Positions 1-8,161 of a stretch of 64,000 bases of DNA are shown piece by piece. The translations under genes were made by a program, and so were the position numbers. The notes beneath the pieces were generated by a model, which saw nothing but the letters and a program-made list of their open reading frames with translations, was not told the origin of the DNA and made no database searches. Source of the stretch: a virus; IMG/VR virus record IMGVR_UViG_3300042868_013845, positions 1-64,000 of that record. One strand, 5' to 3'. Position 1 is the stretch's first letter, and every line of letters starts with the position of its first letter.

Positions 1-29
1 TATTTTAGGGCCCCCCTGGGGGGGGGGGG
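1..29 (-). terminator. G/C-tract hairpin after the CobT-like gene
   Basis: On the minus strand, directly after the stop codon of the CobT-like gene, a run of C pairs with a run of G (plus strand C11-16, T17, G18-29) and is followed by CCCTAAAATA. The same arrangement, with a G/C hairpin flanked by TAAATATTTT, recurs after gp46 at 2494-2526. I read it as the end of the early transcript. The 12-G homopolymer could also contain a sequencing length error. Confidence 0.45.
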
Positions 30-39
30 TGGCCTCAGA

Positions 40-2394
40 TTAGGCAATCAAGTCCATGAACTTGCTCAGAAAGACTCTGCTTTGCTTTTTGTTAGCAGTA
101 TGCTTCGTGAACTCCTTGGCGAGCTTATTACGACCTGCGCGGCTTTCAGTATCAAGATCATTGATGCTAAAGTCATCATCAGAGAGTTTAACTCCAGCAC
201 GAGCATCTCTCATTACGAAATAGCCGTCAAAGCCAAAGCCGCCGGGGATGTAGATCACTCGATCGTTTGAGCTTCGCGAAGCCTTCATAGTCTTTTCATA
301 GGCAGCATAGCCTTCGCCCCAAGTTTTGATATTTGGAAAAGCTGCGCTGCTGATATATGCATTAGAGCATTTGGCAACAAGATCTTTTTTGCCGCTAGTT
401 GGCAAGAAGAAGCAAAGAGTGTTACTACCAGTGATTGCTTTAAAGTCGAGCATCAATTGACTTGCCATTGCTGCTTTATCTGTAGCTTCGCGGACAAAAA
501 GCTTAATCTCTTTCTTATGCCAAACAAAGTTGCGGTGAGTGCTATAATTACGTGGGTCTTTGTTATGCATTGCATCATTGCCGTTTCTAATAACACTGAG
601 ACAGCCACCATCGCCATCGCTGATGAAAATTGTGTTCATTTTTTGCACTCCAGTTTTTGCTCTAAAGGCATTGACAAGATGTGCAGCAATGATTGTTGTT
701 TCATAGAGAGGTGTGCCGCTCATAGTTTCGATTTGGCTGCCAAAGATATTGCTACGACCACATGCATAGTTAAGAAAAAGCTCTTTGCTTGCAGTTTCAA
801 ATTCGACTTTATTGAGTTCACTATTAAGCAGCTCATTGACCGTCGCCCAGCGAAAATCAATATTTTCACCAATGCGAGATTCACGATAGTCAAAATTTTC
901 ATTGATCGAAGTAAAGCCATAGACAACAAATGGAACACCAACTGCTTTGCAAAACCATACAAGCTCAAATGTTTGTTTGACAACATCAGATATTACTCCA
1001 TCCATGCTTTGGCTGCAATCGAGAAAGAATGCCATGCCGTGGCTTTTGCTTTGGGCGAGGCGAGATACGCTCTTGAAGATTTGATCGTCATAGCGATAAG
1101 CATGCAATTTGTTAACATTGATCTGACCAGTTGTGGCAAGAGTAGCTCTGCTATATTCAAAGGCACTCTTTTTGCGTTCGAACTCTTTGACAAAGCTTGC
1201 TACACTTGACTTGCTGCTCTTTTTGAATTCGTTCCAACGCTCATTCAGTATGGAATCAGTCATAGCATCGTTATAGCGACTCAAGCGTTTTTGACGCTCA
1301 GCGCGAACTTTCTTGAGATCATTGACACATTTTGCAAAGTCAGATGGGATTGGAGTATTGATTGCGCTATAGTCATTGCCTTCATGAAGCTTATTCAATT
1401 CATTGTCAAAGCTTTGTTGTGTAGAACAGCTATAGTCAGCTTCTTTAGATTCTTTGGCTTGAGTTTGAGATTTGACACTTTTGCCAGCGCCTGAGATTTC
1501 GGACTTATCATCTTGAGGCTGAGTAACTTGATTTTGATCTTTTGAATCATCTTGAGAATCTTCAGTAGTAGAGTCAGCTTCAGTGCCATCATCGGCCTCG
1601 TCAGAATTCTCAGAGCTTTCAGATTTTTCGCTCTTGGATTCTTCAGAAGCTTTATCACTCTCAGAGCTTTGGCTATCTTCATCAGCAGGACTGCTATGGC
1701 TTAGATTTTGAGTGTCGTCGTCACCTTCTTCGTTGCTTTGTTCATCGCAGCTTGGAGATGGCATATCGTCTTGAGAGTCTTGCTGCTGAGCAATTTGAGG
1801 ATTGACGTTTTTGTCACTCTCGATAAATTCAATGATGCGACCGCAAACTTCAAGCACATCGCTCCATGTTTGTGTAGCGTCACACGCTTCAAAGAGAGCT
1901 TGCTCTTCAGCAGAGAATGCAACGCTTACTTGATCGCGCAGCTTGCCTTTAAGATTAAGGCGATCGAGAAAGCTCATTTGAGAAAGATCTTTGCCTGCGA
2001 TCTTGAAAAAGTCTTGTTTCAAGAAGTAGCTATAACCATTGCGAAATGGACTAATAAGTCCTGGGAAATTTTCTTGCACAAGACGCTCGATGCGAATATC
2101 TTCGACAATATTTGCAATGTCAAAGGGTGCATCAGGATAGCTCTTCATAAACTCAGTGTGTGCATCTACTGGAGTATGCAGCGCATGGCCAACTTCGTGG
2201 CCTACTAGCAAGTCAGCTACATTCTTATCAGAGATGTTCCAACTTGGCAGGCCGAGGATTCGGTTTTTGACATCAAAGAAAGCGGTGCTATAATTGCCTA
2301 CGCGAATCATGATGTTTTCTTTAGCCAAGAGACGAGCGAGTTGCTTTTGGCTCTCGAAGTTGAAGGCTGGTTGTTTTGAGGTGGTGTTGCTCAC
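40..2394 (-). CDS. CobT-like metallopeptidase/VWA-domain protein
   Basis: A 784-residue protein with a GTG start. Residues 66-70 read HEVGH (HExxH zinc-peptidase motif), and E98 in the following NIVED helix could be the third zinc ligand. Residues about 205-320 are an acidic Ser/Glu/Asp-rich linker. The C-terminal third is a von Willebrand A domain with a MIDAS motif D459-x-S461-x-S463 and a later SDGDG. Acidic linker plus VWA resembles CobT, the cobaltochelatase subunit that works with the AAA+ ATPase CobS; related cobS-like genes occur in marine T4-like phages, but no CobS is inside this window. A MoxR/CobS-type ATPase with a VWA-peptidase partner acting in protein remodelling or proteolysis is as plausible as cobalamin chemistry. 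Substrate unknown. It is the last gene of the minus-strand run and has its own early-type promoter. Confidence 0.65.
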   Translation of the reverse strand: MSNTTSKQPAFNFESQKQLARLLAKENIMIRVGNYSTAFFDVKNRILGLPSWNISDKNVADLLVGHEVGHALHTPVDAHTEFMKSYPDAPFDIANIVEDIRIERLVQENFPGLISPFRNGYSYFLKQDFFKIAGKDLSQMSFLDRLNLKGKLRDQVSVAFSAEEQALFEACDATQTWSDVLEVCGRIIEFIESDKNVNPQIAQQQDSQDDMPSPSCDEQSNEEGDDDTQNLSHSSPADEDSQSSESDKASEESKSEKSESSENSDEADDGTEADSTTEDSQDDSKDQNQVTQPQDDKSEISGAGKSVKSQTQAKESKEADYSCSTQQSFDNELNKLHEGNDYSAINTPIPSDFAKCVNDLKKVRAERQKRLSRYNDAMTDSILNERWNEFKKSSKSSVASFVKEFERKKSAFEYSRATLATTGQINVNKLHAYRYDDQIFKSVSRLAQSKSHGMAFFLDCSQSMDGVISDVVKQTFELVWFCKAVGVPFVVYGFTSINENFDYRESRIGENIDFRWATVNELLNSELNKVEFETASKELFLNYACGRSNIFGSQIETMSGTPLYETTIIAAHLVNAFRAKTGVQKMNTIFISDGDGGCLSVIRNGNDAMHNKDPRNYSTHRNFVWHKKEIKLFVREATDKAAMASQLMLDFKAITGSNTLCFFLPTSGKKDLVAKCSNAYISSAAFPNIKTWGEGYAAYEKTMKASRSSNDRVIYIPGGFGFDGYFVMRDARAGVKLSDDDFSINDLDTESRAGRNKLAKEFTKHTANKKQSRVFLSKFMDLIA

Positions 2395-2400
2395 AAGGAA

Positions 2401-2429
2401 ATAGTACCATATTTTGAGTGGAAAGTAAA
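2401..2429 (-). promoter_or_regulatory. Early-type promoter of the CobT-like gene
   Basis: Minus strand: -35 TTTACT (2424-2429), 17-bp spacer, -10 TACTAT (2401-2406). Only 6 bp separate the -10 box from the GTG start at 2394, so transcription would begin at or next to the start codon. Upstream lie three T-runs on the plus strand (A-tracts on the template of interest) at 2443-2449, 2453-2459 and 2463-2468, exactly 10 bp apart, resembling an UP element or a phased bend. Confidence 0.6.
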
Positions 2430-2503
2430 CAAAAAAGTGATATTTTTTTCACTTTTTTTCACTTTTTTCTCCAAGCTATGATGGGCATGAGAGAAAATAT
2501 TTA

Positions 2504-2535
2504 GGGGCCCCCTGCCGGGAGGCCCCTTGGTTTTT
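2504..2535. terminator. Bidirectional intrinsic terminator between gp46 and the CobT-like gene
   Basis: GGGGCC (2504-2509) pairs with GGCCCC (2521-2526); CCC/GGG extends the stem inside, leaving loop TGCC and one bulged A. On the plus strand it is followed by TTGGTTTTTAT; on the minus strand by TAAATATTTT. It lies just past the gp46 stop codon, so it should end the gp55-gp47-gp46 transcript. Confidence 0.6.
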
Positions 2536-2567
2536 ATAAAAGCGCGCACCCAGGCGGGGGGAGACAC

Positions 2568-4292
2568 CTACTCAGTCTCAGACTTGAGCCTCGTGAAGTT
2601 TTTCACCTTTTCAAACTCAAGCTTACGCTCAAATTTGCCATCTTGCATCTCAGCATTGTGTGAGATAACAAAGACTCGTGTGCTCGGATCAAGTGTCTCC
2701 ATAATCTTAAAGAGATTCTCGATGCCCTCACCATCCAAACTGCCATCAAATACCTCATCAAGCATGAGTAGATTGGTGTTTGCACTATTCTTCATCTTTG
2801 AGATTTGTCTCCAGGCAAAAAGCAAGCTTAGATCAATACGTGCTCTCTCGCCTTCACTAAAGCTTGCATAGCTAAAGTCATCGCGATAGCGACTACGCAG
2901 AGTCTCGGTAAAATTCTCATCAAGCTCAAAGCTTACGAAAAAGTCAAGAACTTGCAAATAGTTATTGATCAGCTGATTCATGACTGGCAGATATTGACGA
3001 ATAATCTTGGTTTTAATGCCAGTGTCCTTTAGCATCTCTGCAACTACATCATTATAGTGGCGATTGTCTTGTAGATTACTTTTAAGATCAGAGAGATTAT
3101 CACGTTGACTCTTTAGAGTCTCAAGTTCAGATTGCGAGCTTTCAAGCGCAACAGCATCAGCAATACTATCTCTGGACTTTTTACACTCGGCCAATCTCTT
3201 TTCAAGATTTTGTAAATGCAAACTATTTGCATGAATAGCATTTTGTAATTTAGCCAATTCATTTAATCGATCAGTGAGAGCTCGAGCTCTCTCTGCAGCC
3301 TGTGAAATTGTTTCAGTAATGCTTGTATCACCAGCTTGTAGTTCACTTGCTTTGTGTGTGCATATCTGCAGTGCTTTTTCACGAGTCTCAGTAGAGATGT
3401 CCTGAGTGCAAGTAGGGCAATGTGTATGTTCAGAATAAAATGTGCTTTGCTCTTGCAGATCATTGTATTTTATTTTGATTTGAGTTTTTAAACCCTGCAA
3501 CTCTGCAAGCTTTTCACGCTGCTTATCAAGTTTGATCTTTACACTGGGAGCATGAAGATTATATGTTTGTAGCTTGCTTGAGTTTTCCTCCAGCACACGA
3601 GCTATTTCGGAGTCGATATCTGCAATCTCAATATCAAGTTTATCAGAGTTATCACCACTAATCTTTTGTAGCTTTTCAATATGACCATGCTGCAATCGCA
3701 CTCGCTCACGCAAACTCTCTAATTGACTCTCAGTATAGCGCAGCTGCTCTTTAAGCTTGCCTTGATTTTCTTTGAGTAGCGTATTCATTTTACTAAAGAT
3801 GCTAATGTCAAGCAAATCTTCAATAACTGTCCGACGCTGGCCTTGAGGCAGCTGCATAAATGGTATAAAGTTACCACTGCCAAGAACAATGACCTGGTGA
3901 AAGCTCTTATGATTAAGTTTCAAGATGTTTGTCTCAAGAATCTTTTGATAATCACGATTATGTGATTCCTGATTAAGCATCTCTCCGTCAAGCCAGATCT
4001 CAAAGATATTTGGTTTTTGCCCTCTTAGAATTCGATATTGTTTGGTGCCGCAACGAAACCATATTTCAACGAGCAGACCTTTGCCATTGATGCTATTCAC
4101 AAGCTGAGTTTTGTTAATGCCTCGGTGAGGCTTGCCAAAAAGTACAAAGCTAATTGCATCCAACAGCAAACTCTTGCCACTGCCATTTTTTCCAACAATA
4201 AGCGTTGATCTATATCCCTCAAGATCAACCTCGATAGGAGAAGTACCAACGCTTAGGAAATTTACATATTTAATTTTTTCGAAAATGATCAT
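2568..4292 (-). CDS. gp46: gp46 recombination endonuclease subunit (Rad50/SbcC-like ATPase)
   Basis: A 574-residue SMC/Rad50-type ATPase close to T4 gp46 in length. Visible are an N-terminal Walker A (GKNGSGKS), long coiled-coil arms, a zinc hook C292-P-T-C295 at the arm apex, an ABC signature (FSEGERARIDLS) and a Walker B (LLMLDEVFDGSLDGEG) near the C terminus. With gp47 it forms the Mre11-Rad50-like complex that resects DNA ends for recombination-dependent replication and host DNA degradation. It overlaps gp47 by 4 bp, indicating translational coupling. Confidence 0.96.
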   Translation of the reverse strand: MIIFEKIKYVNFLSVGTSPIEVDLEGYRSTLIVGKNGSGKSLLLDAISFVLFGKPHRGINKTQLVNSINGKGLLVEIWFRCGTKQYRILRGQKPNIFEIWLDGEMLNQESHNRDYQKILETNILKLNHKSFHQVIVLGSGNFIPFMQLPQGQRRTVIEDLLDISIFSKMNTLLKENQGKLKEQLRYTESQLESLRERVRLQHGHIEKLQKISGDNSDKLDIEIADIDSEIARVLEENSSKLQTYNLHAPSVKIKLDKQREKLAELQGLKTQIKIKYNDLQEQSTFYSEHTHCPTCTQDISTETREKALQICTHKASELQAGDTSITETISQAAERARALTDRLNELAKLQNAIHANSLHLQNLEKRLAECKKSRDSIADAVALESSQSELETLKSQRDNLSDLKSNLQDNRHYNDVVAEMLKDTGIKTKIIRQYLPVMNQLINNYLQVLDFFVSFELDENFTETLRSRYRDDFSYASFSEGERARIDLSLLFAWRQISKMKNSANTNLLMLDEVFDGSLDGEGIENLFKIMETLDPSTRVFVISHNAEMQDGKFERKLEFEKVKNFTRLKSETE

Positions 4293-5374
4293 AGACTATC
4301 AAGGGCTTGGGCTTCAACGTAAAGTTCTTGCAATAATGTTTTAATTCGATCTCTATCAAGATCTGTTTCAACAGCATCTACATAGTTATTAAGTAGACTA
4401 ACTGTGTCTGTTGCAACAGTAGATTCATCGATCGTTACATTGCTTGCATTATATTCATCAAAATTTTCAACTGTCTTTACTTCAAATGGATTTGCAGCTT
4501 GTATTGCATCAACGAATTTATCAAAGAGATATGGATTCTTTTTAACTCGCACAACAAGCTTAACATAAGTTGATGTTAGTGCACTAAAATCATATTCAGC
4601 AAGATCAGCATAGATGTTATCATCTGCATCGCTATCATCATAAACAAGCTTATTGAAAAGAGTAATTGGATTGCGAATTGCATGCAACTCTCGAGTCTCA
4701 CTGTCAAGAATGTGAAAATATTTTGGATCATCACAATCTGCCCATGTTAATTCATAGGGTGTGCCAAGATAATGTATATTGCCTTTGTCACTCTTTGTGT
4801 GATAGTGTCCACTTAACACACTCTCATAGCGAGAGAAAAGTTCTGCATTCATGCCATGACTCGCAGCTGGCATGCCTTTCATCATTTCAAATCCAGCTAG
4901 CTCAAGATGTGCACCAATTATTGGAGCTTGGGCAGTTTGTATAAACTCAATGCTGCTAGCATAATTCTCTGGGTTAATCCATGGCAGCAAGGCAATCTTT
5001 AAGCCATCATAATCCAAAATTGTTGGATTCATGTGTAGCTTAATAACATCGGCATGAAGCATGACAATCTCTTGCAAACTACAAACATCGTTCGTACTCT
5101 TGTAATAGACATCATGATTACCTGGAATGATATTCATAGTCATGCCATATTCACGAAGTTTTTCAACGAAATTGGCTTTGTTTGCAGCCAATGCTTTGAT
5201 ATTCGTAAATTTACGATGATCATAATAATCACCTAGATGCAGGATTTCAGTGATGCCTTGTTTTTTACATTCAGGAAAAAAGACTTCATTATAGAATCTC
5301 TTTTCATTATTGATAAAGACATCACTGCCGTTTTTAATACCACTATGGGTATCTGTGATAATTGCGATTTTCAT
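4289..5374 (-). CDS. gp47: gp47 recombination endonuclease subunit (Mre11/SbcD-like)
   Basis: A 361-residue calcineurin-like phosphoesterase. The metal-binding motifs are all present: D8-x-H10 at the N terminus, HLGDYYDHR (D49, D52), GNHD (85-88), GAHLE and GHYH further on. It is the nuclease partner of gp46. Its stop overlaps the gp46 start and its own start overlaps the gp55 stop, so gp55-gp47-gp46 form one coupled operon, putting recombination nuclease and late sigma factor under one early-type promoter. Confidence 0.96.
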   Translation of the reverse strand: MKIAIITDTHSGIKNGSDVFINNEKRFYNEVFFPECKKQGITEILHLGDYYDHRKFTNIKALAANKANFVEKLREYGMTMNIIPGNHDVYYKSTNDVCSLQEIVMLHADVIKLHMNPTILDYDGLKIALLPWINPENYASSIEFIQTAQAPIIGAHLELAGFEMMKGMPAASHGMNAELFSRYESVLSGHYHTKSDKGNIHYLGTPYELTWADCDDPKYFHILDSETRELHAIRNPITLFNKLVYDDSDADDNIYADLAEYDFSALTSTYVKLVVRVKKNPYLFDKFVDAIQAANPFEVKTVENFDEYNASNVTIDESTVATDTVSLLNNYVDAVETDLDRDRIKTLLQELYVEAQALDSL

Positions 5375-6015
5375 AGGGCTGCAAAAAAGTCACTCAATGG
5401 ACCAAGTTCTGGAGTTTTTTTAGCTGGTCGACCTCTTTTCTTTTTAGTAGGCAATGGCTCATGATCCTTAACACTGCAAAGATCATCTTTATAAAATGCT
5501 CCATCAAGTTTATGACGAGCGCGTTCAATCATGCTTTCTCCGATCTGACCGCTGTCATCACCAAAGTCCGCAAATGATTCGAGACTTGAACCTTCAATGA
5601 GTTTTTGTTTAATCTCCGTTTGTTTTTTCTCTTTTTCAATGCGTCTTAAAAAGGCATAATAGCTGATTTGTGTAAAATAGCTAAATGCATTTGGTGTGCC
5701 TGTTCGAGTAGGAGCATCAATATTAAAGTTATTGACAACCTTAATACAATTTTCTACTGCATCCATAACCATATCATCGCGATAGCTATAGTTCATGAAG
5801 TTTGGACTTCGTGATAACCCGCTAGCAATCTGATAAATCCCCAATGCAATATAGTCTGTAACTACAGGATCCTCCAAGCCAGTTGCTCGGGCAGTTTTAA
5901 CACTTTGAACATATGAGGCCAAAGCCAAACTAAGTTCTTTATTGTTAATGTAATCAGATCCTTCTTTTCTTTTACGTGTACTTTTTACTTTTTTTGGTTG
6001 ATCTTCTTCAATCAT
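5371..6015 (-). CDS. gp55: gp55 late-transcription sigma factor
   Basis: A 214-residue protein matching the gp55 family, the divergent sigma subunit that recognises the TATAAATA late box. The core region shows an aromatic/acidic helix (YSYRDDMVMDAVENCIK) and FSYFTQISYYAFLRRIEKEKKQ, typical of sigma region 2. The ORF is open to an ATG at 6039, but the promoter -10 box (6023-6028) lies inside that extension, so I choose the ATG at 6015, which starts MIEEDQPKK. The C terminus has basic KKKRGRPAKK followed by a hydrophobic tail, LSDFFAAL, like the sliding-clamp-binding end of gp55. Confidence 0.92.
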   Translation of the reverse strand: MIEEDQPKKVKSTRKRKEGSDYINNKELSLALASYVQSVKTARATGLEDPVVTDYIALGIYQIASGLSRSPNFMNYSYRDDMVMDAVENCIKVVNNFNIDAPTRTGTPNAFSYFTQISYYAFLRRIEKEKKQTEIKQKLIEGSSLESFADFGDDSGQIGESMIERARHKLDGAFYKDDLCSVKDHEPLPTKKKRGRPAKKTPELGPLSDFFAAL

Positions 6016-6022
6016 GCTATCT

Positions 6023-6050
6023 AGTATACCACAAAACAAAAGTTTGTAAA
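6023..6050 (-). promoter_or_regulatory. Early-type promoter of gp55-gp47-gp46
   Basis: Minus strand: -35 TTTACA (6045-6050), 16-bp spacer, -10 TATACT (6023-6028) preceded by GTGG, as at the 60.87-kb promoter. Seven bases separate the -10 box from ATG 6015, so +1 falls at the start codon and the message should be leaderless. No Shine-Dalgarno sequence is present. Confidence 0.65.
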
Positions 6051-6074
6051 CAATTATTTTTATGAATTTTTTGG

Positions 6075-6102
6075 TTTACAAACAATCAGATTCATGTATA
6101 AT
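6075..6102 (+). promoter_or_regulatory. Plus-strand sigma70-like promoter, cassette copy 1
   Basis: TTTACA (6075-6080), 16-bp spacer, TATAAT (6097-6102). It fires opposite to gp55 and toward the 3' end of uvsW, where no ordinary plus-strand gene exists. The same boxes with the same spacing occur at 18472-18499, while only 9 of 16 spacer bases match between the copies. Confidence 0.6.
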
Positions 6103-6143
6103 AGGTGCCATGCACCTTCGGCTGAATGAAATGAAGCCGATAG
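6095..6143 (+). repeat. Promoter-proximal repeat cassette, copy 1
   Basis: A 49-bp segment identical at 48 of 49 positions to 18492-18540. It contains the -10 box, the palindrome GGTGCCATGCACC (6104-6116) spanning the expected start site, and an inverted repeat TCGGCT (6118-6123)/AGCCGA (6135-6140). It fills the short gap between the gp55 start and the uvsW stop. It could be an operator, a small RNA, or the start of the micro-ORF listed next. Confidence 0.8.
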
Positions 6144-6178
6144 ATGATGCTGATTGTTTGCTCTTAAAATATCTATAA
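6110..6178 (+). CDS. Possible leaderless 22-residue micro-ORF, copy 1
   Basis: ATG lies 7 bp after the TATAAT box and opens a 22-codon frame that begins MHLRLNEMK and ends at TAA 6176-6178. The second cassette opens a frame with the same first nine residues at the same distance from its -10 box. No ribosome binding site exists; the case rests on the leaderless layout seen elsewhere in the window. A non-coding RNA is equally possible. Confidence 0.3.
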   Translation: MHLRLNEMKPIDDADCLLLKYL

Positions 6179-6229
6179 GAATAATTCTTATAACCAATAA
6201 AGCTTTTCTTTAAGAAAGCCGAATTAGGT

Positions 6230-7738
6230 TTAGATCTTAACTGTATATATTTTGTAATTAAAGCCTTCTTTGTCATAGATGCCAACACGCTCTGCTCCAT
6301 GCTTTAAACTAAAGTTTTTCTTTTTCTTCCATGAGAAGTTATCGCTAATATCATAGACTGTAGTAGCTTGACCATTATCGCTCAACCGCAAGCCTCGGCC
6401 AATACTTTGTAGGATTTTAATTTGACTTTTAGTGGGAGCAGCAAAAATAATATTATGCAGATTGCGTATATTAATGCCTGTACTAAATGTAGCACTACTT
6501 GCGACAATAATTGCATTTGATTCGCTCTCTACTTCTCCACGTATGCTTTCGCGAACATCAGTATCTGTTTCGCCACTGACATAATAGATCTTGCGATCTG
6601 GCTCTGCTGCAACCAATGCGGCATGCAATGGCTTGCCATGTTTTACAACATAGTTGAAAATTACAAGTGTATTGCCTTTTAAGCCTCTAGCTAGATTAAC
6701 AATAAACCTATTGCGAGCAGAGTGGGAAATAATGACATCAATCTCACTAGCATAATCCAGTTTGCTTACCGCCTTTTTAACTTCATCATCATAATCAAGC
6801 ACAATGCAATGTATAGTCAACTCTGCAAGTGTTTTGCTCTCCATAAGAGCCTTTGTTGTTGTGACTTTAAATATTGGTCCAAAATGTCCAACAAGAACTC
6901 GCTCATTGCATTTGCTGCCATCAAGTGTGCCCGTTGTGCCAATGCGATAGCTTGCATTGGTTAGCGTATTCATAATGCTATTGAGACTCTTTGCTTTAAA
7001 CTGATGTGCTTCATCTCCAACAATCATGCCATATTTTTTGAACCAACTCTCAGGACATGTAATTGCGCTCTGCCATGTTGTGATGGTTACGCGAGTTCCA
7101 GCAACTTCTTTTTCTTTGCCGCTATAGATGCGATGCACTAATTTTTCAGAATCAAATTCAGAGTCATGAGTGCTATAGTCAGAGAAATCACTGGCGAGCT
7201 GTTCAACAAGACTAGTAGTTGGCACAACAACAAGTGCTTTTTCACTTTCATGATCAATATACCAACGAAGCAGCATATAGATGATCAAGCTCTTACCGCT
7301 GCCAGTCGGACTTAAGACAAGTGTTCTTCCGCTAGTCAAGCTTTGTACAACTGCTTCAATTTGATAATCATGAGGAGTTATGCTATTTCCTCGAGCAGAC
7401 AGATTTAATTTTGAAATATAGTCAATCACCTCTTGTCGAGAAGGCAATGGTGCTCGCAAACTATCATCATATTCGATTTTATAATTACGCTCTTTTGCAA
7501 ATTTTGCAACCTCTCCAATTAAACCATAAGGCAGTGTATGCGATCTCAAATTAAATAGTCTAATTTTTCCATCCCATAGTTTGTTACGATACGCAGGTAT
7601 GAACTTATAGCCCTCAGCATAAAATGTAAAATGCTCAGCGAGCTCCATAAGTGCGCCAGTATCAGCGCATCTGACAAAGATCTCTGCTTCATTCTTTTTA
7701 GTTAGCTTAAACACCTGCTTGGAATTTCTTAAAGTCAA
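6230..7738 (-). CDS. uvsW: UvsW recombination/replication helicase
   Basis: A 502-residue superfamily 2 helicase, the same length class as T4 UvsW (about 500). Motifs: LSPTGSGKS (Walker A), GDEAH (DExH), a TGTLDGSK segment and GRGLRLS (motif VI). In T4 this enzyme unwinds R-loops and branched DNA and helps switch from origin to recombination-dependent replication. Its start overlaps the 3' end of uvsY by 32 bp, so the two are probably co-translated. Confidence 0.95.
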   Translation of the reverse strand: MTLRNSKQVFKLTKKNEAEIFVRCADTGALMELAEHFTFYAEGYKFIPAYRNKLWDGKIRLFNLRSHTLPYGLIGEVAKFAKERNYKIEYDDSLRAPLPSRQEVIDYISKLNLSARGNSITPHDYQIEAVVQSLTSGRTLVLSPTGSGKSLIIYMLLRWYIDHESEKALVVVPTTSLVEQLASDFSDYSTHDSEFDSEKLVHRIYSGKEKEVAGTRVTITTWQSAITCPESWFKKYGMIVGDEAHQFKAKSLNSIMNTLTNASYRIGTTGTLDGSKCNERVLVGHFGPIFKVTTTKALMESKTLAELTIHCIVLDYDDEVKKAVSKLDYASEIDVIISHSARNRFIVNLARGLKGNTLVIFNYVVKHGKPLHAALVAAEPDRKIYYVSGETDTDVRESIRGEVESESNAIIVASSATFSTGINIRNLHNIIFAAPTKSQIKILQSIGRGLRLSDNGQATTVYDISDNFSWKKKKNFSLKHGAERVGIYDKEGFNYKIYTVKI

Positions 7739-8153
7739 TTATGTTCTTGATCGTCTGGTGTCTCCAGCGTAGCGTATCAAGTATTTCTTTGCATGTATCA
7801 ACATACACACCTATATATTCACATGCCATTTTACACTCGCTGATATCAGTGTCTGTATTATAATACATATCCATATCACCCTTAAGTGGCTTTGACATGC
7901 CATGAAACGGATCATATATCCATCCTCTAGCATCCATTTCATCTTTTGTCATTTTGCCGTTATAATATAACCACTTGTCTTTTTTAAGTATAGCGAGATC
8001 GAGCTCTTTCTTTTTTAATCGTAGTTTAGCAATTGTATAGAATTCAAGATATTTGCTATGCAGCATTGCACATCGTAAGGTTGTTTCATCAAGTGCATGC
8101 TCACTAATCTTTGAATCATTTGCCCATTGTTTTAATAGCTCTTCAACATCCAT
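7707..8153 (-). CDS. uvsY: UvsY recombination mediator
   Basis: A 148-residue protein matching UvsY in length (T4: 137) and pattern: an N-terminal helical segment, a central KKDKWLYYNGKMTKDEMDARGW block, and GWIYDPFHG-type aromatic residues. It loads the UvsX recombinase onto gp32-coated single-stranded DNA. It lies directly upstream of uvsW in the same transcript and downstream of the gp3-like gene; no terminator separates these genes. Confidence 0.9.
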   Translation of the reverse strand: MDVEELLKQWANDSKISEHALDETTLRCAMLHSKYLEFYTIAKLRLKKKELDLAILKKDKWLYYNGKMTKDEMDARGWIYDPFHGMSKPLKGDMDMYYNTDTDISECKMACEYIGVYVDTCKEILDTLRWRHQTIKNIIDFKKFQAGV

Positions 8154-8161
8154 GAAGTTAT

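Noticed and set aside
457-1209. 250-residue plus-strand ORF opposite the CobT-like gene
   Set aside because: Antisense shadow of a well-supported gene; Cys/Phe/Ile-rich low-complexity composition, no start signal.
6016-6039. Longer gp55 starting at ATG 6039
   Set aside because: The -10 box TATACT lies within that extension, so the message would start downstream of this ATG; ATG 6015 is preferred.
6076-6300. 74-residue minus-strand ORF spanning the uvsW 3' end and cassette copy 1
   Set aside because: It begins inside uvsW in another frame and runs through the cassette; no start signal and no counterpart at copy 2.
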